Source: Flavobacteriales bacterium (GTDB lineage Bacteria > Bacteroidota > Bacteroidia > Flavobacteriales_F > PHOS-HE28). Taken from it: a stretch of DNA of 64,000 bases. Location of the stretch: the NCBI GenBank assembly GCA_019638085.1, contig JAHBUL010000011.1, positions 1 through 64,000 of the forward strand, read 5' to 3'. The notes under the pieces were generated by a model, which worked only from the letters and a program-made list of their open reading frames with translations, did not search any database and was not told where the DNA came from. Positions 49,854 through 58,423 of the stretch are shown in pieces. The number at the start of each line of letters is the position of its first letter. The first letter of the stretch is position 1. The translations under genes were made by a program, and so were the position numbers.

Positions 49854-51773
49854 ATGGGTCACAGCCATGAGCACGCTCCATCTGGAGGCCACAGCGTTTG
49901 GCAGGACCGCAAATTCCTCTTCCTGTTCGTGGCCGTGGTGGTGGTCGTGGTTTTCGAGACCTTCTCATTGCTTGGCGTAGATCTGCCCATGCCATGGGCC
50001 CCGATCTTCTTCGGGGCGTTCATCCTTGTCGTGGGCTGGGAGGTGCTTTGGGAAGGCTTGAAAGCTTTGTTCAAACTGCGCTTCAGCAGCATCAACTTGT
50101 TGATGTTGATCGCCGTCGTGGGAGCCTTCCACCTGCACCAATTTCCCGAGGCAGCTGTGGTGATCACCCTCTATGCGCTGGGCGAAAAGCTGGAGGACAT
50201 CGGTATTTCGCGGAGCAAAAGCGCGCTTGATGATCTGGTCAGCAGCATGCCCAAGGTGGTCACACTGAAGGATGGCTCCACACTTCCCATCGAACAGGTA
50301 TCCATCGGTAGTACGGTGCTGGTAAAACCGGGCGAGATGATCCCCTTGGACGGGGTGGTGACGGCCGGGCGCAGCGCGGTGGACGAGGCCACCATCACCG
50401 GTGAACCCTTACCGAAGGACAAGCGCGTGGATGATGTTGTCTACGGTGGAACGCTGAACCGCCTAGGCGTACTGGAGGTGCGTACAACGCGCTCCAACAT
50501 GGACACCACGTTGGCGCGTATCGTGCAGCTCACGTTCGCGGCGCGCTCGAACCGCAGCCATGCGCAGCGCTTCATTGAGCGCTTCGCACGCATCTACACC
50601 CCTTCGGTATTGGTGATGGCCATCATGCTGGTGGTGATCCCCGTGGTCCTGATGGGCCAACCCTTTGACCCTTGGTTCCGGCAGGCGATCACCATCCTTG
50701 TGATCGCTTGTCCATGCGCCTTGGTGATCAGCACGCCAGTGGCCATATACAGTGCCATCGGCAATGCCGGGGCGAAAGGAGCCGTGATCAAGGGCGGCAA
50801 ATACCTCGAAGCATTGGCCGGGTTGAAAGTGATCAGCCTGGACAAAACGCGCACGCTCACCCATGGCCAGCCCGTGGTGGAGGATGTGATCACCTTCGGC
50901 CAAACCACGGAAGCCGAATTATTGGGTTGTGCCGCCGGAGCAGAACTCTTCAGCGAGCACCCTTTGGCCGAGGCCATTGTGGCGCGTTCGCGAGCGGATG
51001 GCCATGACCCGCATGCCGTGGAGAACTTCATTAGCACCATGGGCAAAGGGGTCCACGCGGATTGCTTGGTGTGCGACCACGATGCCATCATGGTGGGCAA
51101 ACTGGATTTCATCACCGAGGACAGGAAAGCCCAGCCCGAAGCAGAGAAGGCCGTACTGGACCTACAAGCGCAAGGCAAAACCGCCATTGTAGTGAGCTTC
51201 GCTTCCGAAGTGGCCGGGGTCTTCGGCCTCACCGATCGCTTGCGGGAGGACAGCAAGCAGGCCGTAGCGGAGATCAAGGCCATTGGCCTGTTGCCCGTAA
51301 TGCTCACTGGCGATAACCAGAAGGCGGCGGATGAGATCGCCAAACAGGTGGATATCCAACAGGCCTATGGTGCGCTGCTCCCGGAGGGTAAGTCCGCGCG
51401 CATCGCAGCGCTTCAGGAAACCATTGGTCCTACAGCGCATGTGGGCGATGGCGTGAACGATGCACCTGCTTTGGCCACTTCCAGCGTGGGCATCGCCATG
51501 GGAGCATTGGGCAGCGATACCGCCATCGAGGTTGCCGATGTTGCGTTGATGAACGATGATCTGCGCTTGATCCCCTACCTCGTGCTGTTGTCAAGGGCCA
51601 CGTTGCGCCGGATCCGCTTCAATACGGCACTGGCCGTGGTGGTGAAGTTCCTTTTCCTGCTGCTGGCCGTAATGGGCAAGAGCCATCTGGTGCTGGCCAT
51701 CGCCGCCGATGTGGGTGTCACCTTGGTGGTGATCCTCACCAGCCTGCAGTTGATGCGCTGGAAACCGGCGTGA
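49854..51773 (+). CDS. P1B-type heavy-metal ATPase, Zn/Cd class
   Basis: This 639-residue ATPase pumps divalent metal from cytoplasm to periplasm. It has no ferredoxin-like metal domain; instead the N-terminus is His-rich (MGHSHEHAPSGGHS). Eight membrane segments, TGEPLPK actuator motif, CPC in TM6 (residues 286-288), SEHPLAEAI and GDGVNDAPAL are present. TM7 (NTALAVVVK) and TM8 (AADVGVTL) carry the Asn/Lys and DxG pattern of the Zn/Cd/Pb class (P1B-2). The phosphorylation motif reads DKTRTLT with D330; the usual Gly is Arg333. This may be lineage-normal or a change with effect. It is the last gene of the metal operon. Confidence 0.93.
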   Translation: MGHSHEHAPSGGHSVWQDRKFLFLFVAVVVVVVFETFSLLGVDLPMPWAPIFFGAFILVVGWEVLWEGLKALFKLRFSSINLLMLIAVVGAFHLHQFPEAAVVITLYALGEKLEDIGISRSKSALDDLVSSMPKVVTLKDGSTLPIEQVSIGSTVLVKPGEMIPLDGVVTAGRSAVDEATITGEPLPKDKRVDDVVYGGTLNRLGVLEVRTTRSNMDTTLARIVQLTFAARSNRSHAQRFIERFARIYTPSVLVMAIMLVVIPVVLMGQPFDPWFRQAITILVIACPCALVISTPVAIYSAIGNAGAKGAVIKGGKYLEALAGLKVISLDKTRTLTHGQPVVEDVITFGQTTEAELLGCAAGAELFSEHPLAEAIVARSRADGHDPHAVENFISTMGKGVHADCLVCDHDAIMVGKLDFITEDRKAQPEAEKAVLDLQAQGKTAIVVSFASEVAGVFGLTDRLREDSKQAVAEIKAIGLLPVMLTGDNQKAADEIAKQVDIQQAYGALLPEGKSARIAALQETIGPTAHVGDGVNDAPALATSSVGIAMGALGSDTAIEVADVALMNDDLRLIPYLVLLSRATLRRIRFNTALAVVVKFLFLLLAVMGKSHLVLAIAADVGVTLVVILTSLQLMRWKPA

Positions 51774-52059
51774 GGCTTGGGCTAGGTCCGCTCACTACTC
51801 TTCAACCCTCTTGCTGAATGAACGTTATTAAGTGCATGCTACTAAACATTATTGATTAGACCGATCTCCGAGGGGCGATCGCGGGGCTATCGACAATGAT
51901 GAGCCGACCGCCTCACCTTACAGCCCTTCTACGACGCATGGTTCAATTTTCGGTGAGGACTTGCGCAGGTCGTGTAAGCCCCCATAGTCCTGTGGCTTCC
52001 GAAGGAAAGTATCGCATTCAAAAGCCCAAGCCTACATTCAGCCCCCGAAAAACAACCAC

Positions 52060-52986
52060 ATGGCCGACCAGAAGGAACTCGACGCGCACTATACCACCAT
52101 GGACAAGATCTTCCGGCTCAGCTTGGGAGAGAAAGGCGGATACAGCGGCGCACGCTTCGATGGCGACTTCAGTTTGACGCTTGAGCAGGCCCAAGAGAAA
52201 AAACACCAGTTCATCTGGGATAACCTCAACATCAAGAAGGGCGATAAGGTGCTGGACATCGGCTGTGGCTGGGGTGCCTTCGTGGACTTCTTGGATCAGA
52301 AGGGAGCTGACGCATACGGCGTGGTCCTCGCGCAAGGACAAGCGGATGCCTGCAAGAAGAACGGCCTGAACGTTCATCAGATGAACTCGAAGGACATCAC
52401 GCCGGAGACCTTTGGGAAGTTCGATGCGGTGGCCGCGATGGGTAGTCCGGAGCATCTCTGCTCCATCGAGGAATACAAGGCTGGCAAACAGGAAGAGATC
52501 TACCGGACCTATTTCAAACAGATCAGTGACCTGCTCCCGGTTGGCGGACGGTTCTACTGCCAGACCATGGTCTTCGGCCCTAACATGGTGAACTTCGAGG
52601 ACATCAAGTTCGGGGAGACCAACGTGTACAAGAAGAAGCACGACTACAGCAATGAGGAATTGATGGACCTCGTGTGCGACGTGTTCCCCGGCTCCTGGAT
52701 CCCGTACGGAAGCGAAGGGATGACCGAACCGGCCAAGGAACACTTCAAGCTGATCTCCATCGACAGTGGCCGCTTGGACTACATCGAGACCATCGACCGG
52801 TGGACCAAGGCCTTCAATAAGTTCCAGTTGGAGAAATACTTGCTGTACGGAACCCTATTGCCCAAGCTCTTCAACAGCGACTTCCGTAAATGGGTGCGTC
52901 GCTACCGGATCCAGCCCAACCTGCAAGTATTCCAGCGCGAGGTGTTCGAGCATTACCGCATGGTGTTCGAGAAGGTGAAGGACTGA
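52060..52986 (+). CDS. Cyclopropane-fatty-acid-synthase-like methyltransferase
   Basis: This 308-residue enzyme has a class I SAM-methyltransferase fold with motif I VLDIGCGWGAFVDFL (near 65-79), and cyclopropane synthase-like parts AAMGSPEHLCSIEEY (near 128-142) and GRFYCQTM. The bicarbonate/lipid pocket of true CFA synthase (Glu-His-Tyr-Cys) is only partly recognisable, so it may methylate another lipid or small molecule. No N-terminal lipid-binding domain. The ATG follows a 286-base gap holding nothing I can call except AT-rich runs near 51830-51865. Confidence 0.85.
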   Translation: MADQKELDAHYTTMDKIFRLSLGEKGGYSGARFDGDFSLTLEQAQEKKHQFIWDNLNIKKGDKVLDIGCGWGAFVDFLDQKGADAYGVVLAQGQADACKKNGLNVHQMNSKDITPETFGKFDAVAAMGSPEHLCSIEEYKAGKQEEIYRTYFKQISDLLPVGGRFYCQTMVFGPNMVNFEDIKFGETNVYKKKHDYSNEELMDLVCDVFPGSWIPYGSEGMTEPAKEHFKLISIDSGRLDYIETIDRWTKAFNKFQLEKYLLYGTLLPKLFNSDFRKWVRRYRIQPNLQVFQREVFEHYRMVFEKVKD

Positions 52987-53020
52987 TCAGCTTGCATTCC
53001 ACTGTATAAAAGCTACAGCG

Positions 53021-53527
53021 ATGTTCGACGACGATGATGATGACGATCTCGATTTCGGTGCCATGGATGATGGTCCGGATGTGAGTGAAACGGCCATCTA
53101 TCAGAAAGCTCATGAGATCCAGACCTTGGCGATCGCCATCGTGGAGGCAGCTCCGGATGAGATAAATACCGGCAGCGAACGTGATCGCTTCGAGAACAGG
53201 ATGTTGGAAGGCACCAAGGACGAGATGATGGGACATGCCTATACGATCACCGCCAAGCTGGCTGGAGCGTATCGGCTGAACATGTACGATCTCCAAATGG
53301 AGAATGCCTGCTTGATACGCAGGTCCTGCCGGGAATTGGTGACTTGCCTGCGCGGATTGGAGATCGCAGGGCACTTGGAAGAAGATCATTTCAACTTGCT
53401 CCGCCAAGCAGTGAAGGAATTCCAGCCCTTGTTCGTCGAGTGGGTGGCCACCTTCAAGGATTCCGACTACTTCTGGGATGACTGGGGCTTGTTCAACCCG
53501 CCGGGGGCTGTGCCGGATGTGGATTGA
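53021..53527 (+). CDS. Uncharacterised acidic helical protein
   Basis: This 168-residue protein starts with a run of Asp (residues 3-9) and is mostly alpha-helical; a central part (residues 26-125) has heptad-like leucines (HEIQTLAIAIVEAAPDEI, MENACLIRRSCRELVTCLR). Trp and Asp residues cluster near the end (DYFWDDWGLFNPPG). No signal peptide or known domain. It follows the methyltransferase gene by 34 bases and may be in its operon. Small acidic helical proteins of this sort are common in Bacteroidota as hypothetical proteins. Confidence 0.72.
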   Translation: MFDDDDDDDLDFGAMDDGPDVSETAIYQKAHEIQTLAIAIVEAAPDEINTGSERDRFENRMLEGTKDEMMGHAYTITAKLAGAYRLNMYDLQMENACLIRRSCRELVTCLRGLEIAGHLEEDHFNLLRQAVKEFQPLFVEWVATFKDSDYFWDDWGLFNPPGAVPDVD

Positions 53528-53551
53528 GCGGAATACGTCCGTACGGGTGTA

Positions 53552-54325
53552 TCAATCCAGCGTCTGCTCCCCGCCCCCGTTCACAAAAAGCACCTGCCCG
53601 CTGACCCATGCTGAGATGGGCGCCGCGAAATAGAGCACGGCACCAGCTATATCCTCCGGCTCTCCTAAGCGCTTTAGAGGTGTGTGAGCCAGCATGCGCT
53701 TCTCGATCTTCGGGGTCAGCACCGTGGATAGTGCATGCGTACGTACAGCTCCAGGTCCAATGGCATTCACCCGAATTCCCGGTCCATAGTCGAAGGCGAG
53801 GTTCCGCGTCATGTGGTTGATGGCGGCTTTGGAGGAAGCGTATGCGCTGATGGCCGGGCTGGTATTCACCGATGCCATGGAGGACATGTTGATGATGCTG
53901 CCGTAGCCACCCTTGTTCATGTGCGGGGCCACCAATTGGCAAAGGCGCCACATGCTGAAGACGTTCAGCTCAAAGACACGAATGAACCGGGCCAGCTCGA
54001 TCTTGGATGGATCTTCCTTTCCGGCTCCACCGCCACCCACATTGTTCACCAGGATATCGATGCGGCCATATTCCTGCAGGGTGCGTGTCACCAGATGCAC
54101 GAGGTCATCATCCTTGGTCACATCACAGGCGACCGCAAGCGCAGCACCTCCCTCATTCCGGATCTCCTCAGCGGCCAAGTGGGCCACATCCGGCTCCCGA
54201 TCAGCAACCACCACGCTGGCACCGAACGCGGCCAACATCCTGCAGCTGGCCAGGCCAATACCCATGGCACCACCGGTCACCACCGCCACTTTCCCTTTCA
54301 GATCGAATAATGCTGTCGTGTCCAT
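53552..54325 (-). CDS. Short-chain dehydrogenase/reductase
   Basis: This 257-residue SDR has the TGGAMGIG loop (residues 17-24), NNVGG (near 92-96), the catalytic Ser in IINMSSMASV, and YASSKAA with Tyr and Lys. The overall pattern resembles 7-alpha-hydroxysteroid or glucose 1-dehydrogenase-like classical SDRs, NAD(P)-dependent oxidation of an alcohol group. Substrate is unknown. The start at 54325 (MDTTALF) is used because the dinucleotide fold starts directly after; the earlier frame is not family-like. Confidence 0.92.
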   Translation of the reverse strand: MDTTALFDLKGKVAVVTGGAMGIGLASCRMLAAFGASVVVADREPDVAHLAAEEIRNEGGAALAVACDVTKDDDLVHLVTRTLQEYGRIDILVNNVGGGGAGKEDPSKIELARFIRVFELNVFSMWRLCQLVAPHMNKGGYGSIINMSSMASVNTSPAISAYASSKAAINHMTRNLAFDYGPGIRVNAIGPGAVRTHALSTVLTPKIEKRMLAHTPLKRLGEPEDIAGAVLYFAAPISAWVSGQVLFVNGGGEQTLD

Positions 54326-54531
54326 CGGTCGGTTTGGAGAACAACGTGAAAGTTCCCGTTGGGTTCGAATGAACGTATCATGTTCTCTGATCAAGATCGA
54401 TCAATCAACCCTTCCCAGCATTCCGATCCTCCGCCGATCATGGCCGCACTTATCGTCGATTCTCCGCTGAACCCGACTTGCAGCAGCGAACTTTGAGGCC
54501 TCGGAAAAAAACCGCAACCCAAAGCCCAACC

Positions 54532-55917
54532 ATGCTGCAACGTGTACTCCTCCTTTCCTCCCTCCTGATCCTGTTCACCGGTTCCGTCTTCGCCCAGCCC
54601 AGTACCCAGTGGTCCGCCAACGCGAACACAGCATGGTACAACAGTACCGACACGGAGTTCGCGATCACTACGTCCGAGCAGATCGCAGGCCTTTCGGTAC
54701 TGGTGGCCGGTGGGAATGATTTCTCCGGGAAGACGATAAACATCATGAACGACCTAGATCTCGCCGCACATCTATGGACACCGATCGGACCGGACTACAC
54801 CCTGCCTTTCTCGGGAACCGTGGACGGGAATGACCATGTGATCAGCAACCTTTTCATTGTGATCCCCGGCGTCGATTGGACCGGTCTCTTCGGCATGTGC
54901 ACCAACAGCACCATTAGCAACATCCGGCTGGATAACGTGTACCTCCGCGCTGCAGGTACTGCAGGTGCCCTGATGGGCAATTGCGCTACCAACAGCACCA
55001 TCACCGACTGCCACGCGACCGGCGTGGACATCGTAGGTACTTCATTCAACGTGGGCGGCCTGGTCGGCAGCATGATGACCAACTCCAACATGCTCCGCTG
55101 CTCCTCCACGGGATCCGTTACCGGCGAGAGTCAGGTCGGTGGCTTAGTGGGTTCCCCTTGGGACCTTACGAGTATCACTGAGTGTTGGTCTGGCGGAACG
55201 GTGAGCGCCCAACATCTTGCCGGAGGGCTTGTCGGTTATTGCACCATCGCCTTTCTCCCGGATCGCAATAACACCTTGAACAATTGCTACTCCCGGGCCA
55301 ATGTCACTGTGGTGAACGGCAGGGCCGGCGGTTTGTACGGAGGGGCCGACGGCAACCTGATCGCAGCCAATTGTTACTCCACGGGTACCGCCACGGGTGC
55401 CGAACTGATCGGCGGCTTCATCGGTGCCGTAGGGGGAATGAACACCACCAATTCGTACTGGGACATGGAAACCTCGGGACTGGCAAACGGCATCGGTGGC
55501 TGGCTCGGTGCCGAATCGCCCCAGGAAATTACGGGTAAGACAACGGCTGAAATGAAAACCACGACCATGGTGGACCTGCTCAACGGAACACAAACTTCCG
55601 CCCCTTGGACGATCGATCCATCCATTAACGATGGCTATCCAATATTGGCCAGCATGTCGGTTGGCATTGCGCCCTTTGCTGCGAGCCCGGTGGAACTCTC
55701 CGTGTATCCCATTCCATTTAACGCCACGGTACAACTGGGATCCAGGGCTGACCTCCTCTCCTATTCCATTTACAGCACCACAGGGAATTTGATCCGATCA
55801 GCTGAACTGACCGGAAACTCCTCCTCGCTCGACCTCCGCGATCTGGCCTCCGGTGCTTATGTGCTTTCGGTCCTTACGAGCAAGGGTATCGCAACCGAGC
55901 GGATCATCAAGCAGTAG
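54532..55917 (+). CDS. T9SS-exported surface protein with GLUG-like repeats
   Basis: This 461-residue secreted protein has a signal peptide (about 1-22, VLLLSSLLILFTGSVFA). Residues 60-330 hold a series of GLUG-like beta-helix repeats with G(G/A)LxG at about 30-residue spacing (TAGALMGNC, VGGLVGSMM, VGGLVGSP, AGGLVGYC, AGGLYGGA, IGGFIGAV). Such repeats form right-handed beta-solenoids in adhesins. The last 75 residues (SVYPIPFNATVQLG to ATERIIKQ) form a type A T9SS sorting tail, removed on export. Unlike classic YPNP the motif here reads YPIP. Function beyond surface display is unknown. Confidence 0.88.
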   Translation: MLQRVLLLSSLLILFTGSVFAQPSTQWSANANTAWYNSTDTEFAITTSEQIAGLSVLVAGGNDFSGKTINIMNDLDLAAHLWTPIGPDYTLPFSGTVDGNDHVISNLFIVIPGVDWTGLFGMCTNSTISNIRLDNVYLRAAGTAGALMGNCATNSTITDCHATGVDIVGTSFNVGGLVGSMMTNSNMLRCSSTGSVTGESQVGGLVGSPWDLTSITECWSGGTVSAQHLAGGLVGYCTIAFLPDRNNTLNNCYSRANVTVVNGRAGGLYGGADGNLIAANCYSTGTATGAELIGGFIGAVGGMNTTNSYWDMETSGLANGIGGWLGAESPQEITGKTTAEMKTTTMVDLLNGTQTSAPWTIDPSINDGYPILASMSVGIAPFAASPVELSVYPIPFNATVQLGSRADLLSYSIYSTTGNLIRSAELTGNSSSLDLRDLASGAYVLSVLTSKGIATERIIKQ

Positions 55918-55938
55918 GCTGGGACCAGTCCGGCGCGA

Positions 55939-56823
55939 TCAGTACGCCTTTGCGGCTTCAACAGCTGATTGAGGAAGCACGGTGATGGCATACAGCACCG
56001 GTGTCCAAGGTGGCACGATGTGAGACGACGAACCCTTGGGACCGAATGCCAATGCAGATGGAATAACGAAACGACCGCTGCCGCCCTTTGCCGGAAGGAG
56101 ATGTGCGGCCACTTCCAAGCCTTTGATCACTTGGTCCGGATCGCCCAGTCGGAATGTGAGACCGCCTTCCTCCGCAGTTTGCTCGTCGAAGAGCTTACCG
56201 TTGTCCAGGAAGGACGCGACATAGGCCATGGTCACCAGTTGGCCGCTTTGCACACGTGGACCATTCACGGCCGGGGTATCCAACACGTACCAGATTCCCA
56301 TGGACTTCTGCCATGGCAGTTCAGATGTCTTCAGAAAATCAGCCAGGATGCGGTCTTCATCGGCTTCCGTGCGGGCCATCAAAGCTGCCTGGGCCAATTC
56401 CCGGGATTCCTGCAAGGAGCGGATCTCCCGGATGGAAAGCTCCATCTGTACCCAGTTGGTATCATTTAGCATCGGTGGCACGGTAGCGCCCAATTCGGCC
56501 CATGGTGCTTTGGATGAACGGAGCAGTACCGTGGCGCTATCACCTTGTCGCATCCGTCCGAAGTAGGAGCTGGTTGCCCTGCCTTCTCCCATGGGGTACC
56601 ATTGCTCCGTGCTATACCACGAACCCGGGGCTGCGTCCGGTGCAGCCATCCGCACCCGTACGTACACACTGTCGCTATCCGTAGGTGTGCGTTCGCCGTC
56701 GCCCAACATGTTCAATCGCCAGTACACATCATCAGCCAAACGACTGCCCCCATGCAAGGGAGAATCATTACAAGCCCCCACGATGAGGGCCAGCATGATC
56801 ACTCCAACATACCCCGGTCTCAT
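55939..56823 (-). CDS. FKBP-type lipoprotein with long N-terminal part
   Basis: This 294-residue lipoprotein (lipobox VGAC, C18) has an unrecognised first 165 residues, then an FKBP domain (170-290): VNGPRVQSGQLVTMAYVASF, DPDQVIKGLEVAAHLLPAKGG, ALAFGPKGSS and VLYAITVLP. The pocket residue pattern (VIKGL rather than VIxGW, AFG instead of AYG) has lost some aromatic residues, so isomerase activity could be reduced. It overlaps the stop of the next upstream gene by four bases and is third in the operon nrnA, FKBP, FKBP. Confidence 0.85.
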   Translation of the reverse strand: MRPGYVGVIMLALIVGACNDSPLHGGSRLADDVYWRLNMLGDGERTPTDSDSVYVRVRMAAPDAAPGSWYSTEQWYPMGEGRATSSYFGRMRQGDSATVLLRSSKAPWAELGATVPPMLNDTNWVQMELSIREIRSLQESRELAQAALMARTEADEDRILADFLKTSELPWQKSMGIWYVLDTPAVNGPRVQSGQLVTMAYVASFLDNGKLFDEQTAEEGGLTFRLGDPDQVIKGLEVAAHLLPAKGGSGRFVIPSALAFGPKGSSSHIVPPWTPVLYAITVLPQSAVEAAKAY

Positions 56824-57344
56824 TTCTCCAAGGCCACCAAGCCGATATGATAGATCACTGTACTGCGCATGGGGATCTTATCCCGATCACCGAGCAGGCC
56901 GAATGCCAAGGCACTGGGGATCACCAGTACGGCGCTGTCCCCTACTGAAAGATGCTGCACTCCTTCCTGCAGACCACTTTCCACATCGGCATGCTCGATC
57001 CGGAAGGAGGCCGGGCTGCCGGGTTCCGAGGCATAGCACGTATCTCCGTTGAGCAGGAAGACGGCATAGTTCAGCGTGGCCAGTTGACCGGGACGGGCCG
57101 GATCACCGGGGACATCGCGTACCAGTTTATAGCGGAGACCGGTCCCCGTGGCTTCCATGGTTGTGCCCTGGCGTTCGATCCAGTCCTGGATGCTACGCTC
57201 CTCAAGTTCTGCCATCCGTCGGTTCTCATCCATAAGCCGTGTGTCGGGTGGTGCAGTGCGGCTTCCTACTTGCGCAGGAGGAGGTGTTCGGCCTTCTCCA
57301 CAAGCGAACAGAAGTAGGAGGATGACGACCACGACAGGCTTCAT
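56820..57344 (-). CDS. FKBP-type lipoprotein, possible GldI counterpart
   Basis: This 174-residue lipoprotein (lipobox LLFAC, C15) has an FKBP domain (about 70-172): YKLVRDVPGDPARPGQLATL, FRIEHADVESGLQEGVQHLS and ALAFGLLGDRDKIP. The usual FDxS, VIxGW and AYG residues are replaced (CYASE, VESGL, AFG), so catalysis is doubtful. In Flavobacterium a short FKBP lipoprotein, GldI, needed for gliding and T9SS function, is likewise found next to an NrnA-type gene. With several T9SS cargo genes in the window, a GldI role is likely but inferred from context. ATGA overlaps with both neighbours. Confidence 0.78.
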   Translation of the reverse strand: MKPVVVVILLLLFACGEGRTPPPAQVGSRTAPPDTRLMDENRRMAELEERSIQDWIERQGTTMEATGTGLRYKLVRDVPGDPARPGQLATLNYAVFLLNGDTCYASEPGSPASFRIEHADVESGLQEGVQHLSVGDSAVLVIPSALAFGLLGDRDKIPMRSTVIYHIGLVALEK

Positions 57345-58366
57345 ACTGGATGTTTGGCCAAGAATATCGGTAGTTCCTTCACTAGCTTATCCACCGTTTC
57401 TTGCAACGTTGCAAGCGAGCGCCCCCCGGCAGCGTTGGCATGTCCCCCTCCTTCAAAATGCTCGGCAAGAAATTCATTCACCGGCACTTTGCCCTTGGAA
57501 CGCAGGCTGATCTTAACAACATTCTTTTGCTCCGCCAAAAACGCCGACAAACGGATCCCGCGGACCCCGAGCCCATAATTCACCAGTCCTTCCGTGTCGC
57601 CGGGCACATAATTGAAGCGTTCCAGATCCGCCTTGGATAATGCGATGATGGTGCCCTCACCACCTTCCAACACCTGTAATCGCTCGCTTAGGGCGAAGCC
57701 CGTAAGGCGCAACCGATCGATGGTGTTGTCCTCCATGATGGCTTCATGGATCAAATGGGGTGTCGCTCCATGCTCAAGTAGCTCGGCAGCAACGCGCAGC
57801 GTGTGAGGTGTGGTGGTGGGGAAGCGAAAGGAGCCCGAATCGGTCATGATCCCGGAATACAGACAGATGGCCGCATTTACATCGATCAGTTCTCCCTTCC
57901 CCGATGCCATGATCACATCGTACACCATTTGGCAGGTAGAAGATGCCCTGATATCACTGAACACCACATTGAAGATGTCCTCTGGGTCCCGGTGATGATC
58001 GATCAGCACTTTCAGCGGAAACTGCCGGACGAAGGACTCCAGGTCATGCACCCGGTCGGCGCGGTTGTAATCCAAGCAGAACAGTAATTCCGCATCGGCG
58101 AACGCTTTCTCACTGGCCTCCTTGGCCGTGCTGTGATCGACCACTGTCTGATGGCCGGGCATCCAGCGCAGGTTTCCGGGAGCTGGGTTCGGCAGCACCA
58201 CTTGCACAGCATGCCCCATGGCTTCCAATACGAAGGCCAGACCGAGGCTGCTCCCCATGGCATCGCCATCCGGATTGAAATGAGTGGTGATCACAATGCG
58301 CTTTGGCGCGGCTAGCAAAGGGAGCAATGCGGCCACCGCAGCAGGAGAAGCTGAAGGATATGACAT
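57341..58366 (-). CDS. nrnA: DHH/DHHA1 phosphoesterase, NrnA-type
   Basis: This 341-residue protein has the DHH motifs of nanoRNase/pAp phosphatase: THFNPDGDAMGS (residues 28-39, metal ligands H29, D33 and D35), the Asp in LLFCLDYNRAD (near 95-105), DHHRDPED (123-130), and the DHHA1 loop EGGGHANAAGG near the C-terminus. It degrades short RNA oligonucleotides and 3'-phosphoadenosine 5'-phosphate. The start at 58366 (MSYPSASPA) is favoured because a promoter box TATTTTTGCC lies at 58371-58380, overlapping the earlier in-frame ATG. First gene of an operon of three with four-base overlaps. Confidence 0.93.
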   Translation of the reverse strand: MSYPSASPAAVAALLPLLAAPKRIVITTHFNPDGDAMGSSLGLAFVLEAMGHAVQVVLPNPAPGNLRWMPGHQTVVDHSTAKEASEKAFADAELLFCLDYNRADRVHDLESFVRQFPLKVLIDHHRDPEDIFNVVFSDIRASSTCQMVYDVIMASGKGELIDVNAAICLYSGIMTDSGSFRFPTTTPHTLRVAAELLEHGATPHLIHEAIMEDNTIDRLRLTGFALSERLQVLEGGEGTIIALSKADLERFNYVPGDTEGLVNYGLGVRGIRLSAFLAEQKNVVKISLRSKGKVPVNEFLAEHFEGGGHANAAGGRSLATLQETVDKLVKELPIFLAKHPV

Positions 58367-58372
58367 GGGCGG

Positions 58373-58380
58373 CAAAAATA
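58373..58380 (-). promoter_or_regulatory. -7 promoter box for the nrnA operon
   Basis: The minus strand reads TATTTTTG (with CC next), fitting TAnnTTTG and ending six bases before the nrnA ATG at 58366, so the transcript starts on or just before the start codon. Confidence 0.5.
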
Positions 58381-58423
58381 GGCCCGCCGTCCTGGTACGC
58401 TAGGCGACTCCCGAATGGCTCGC

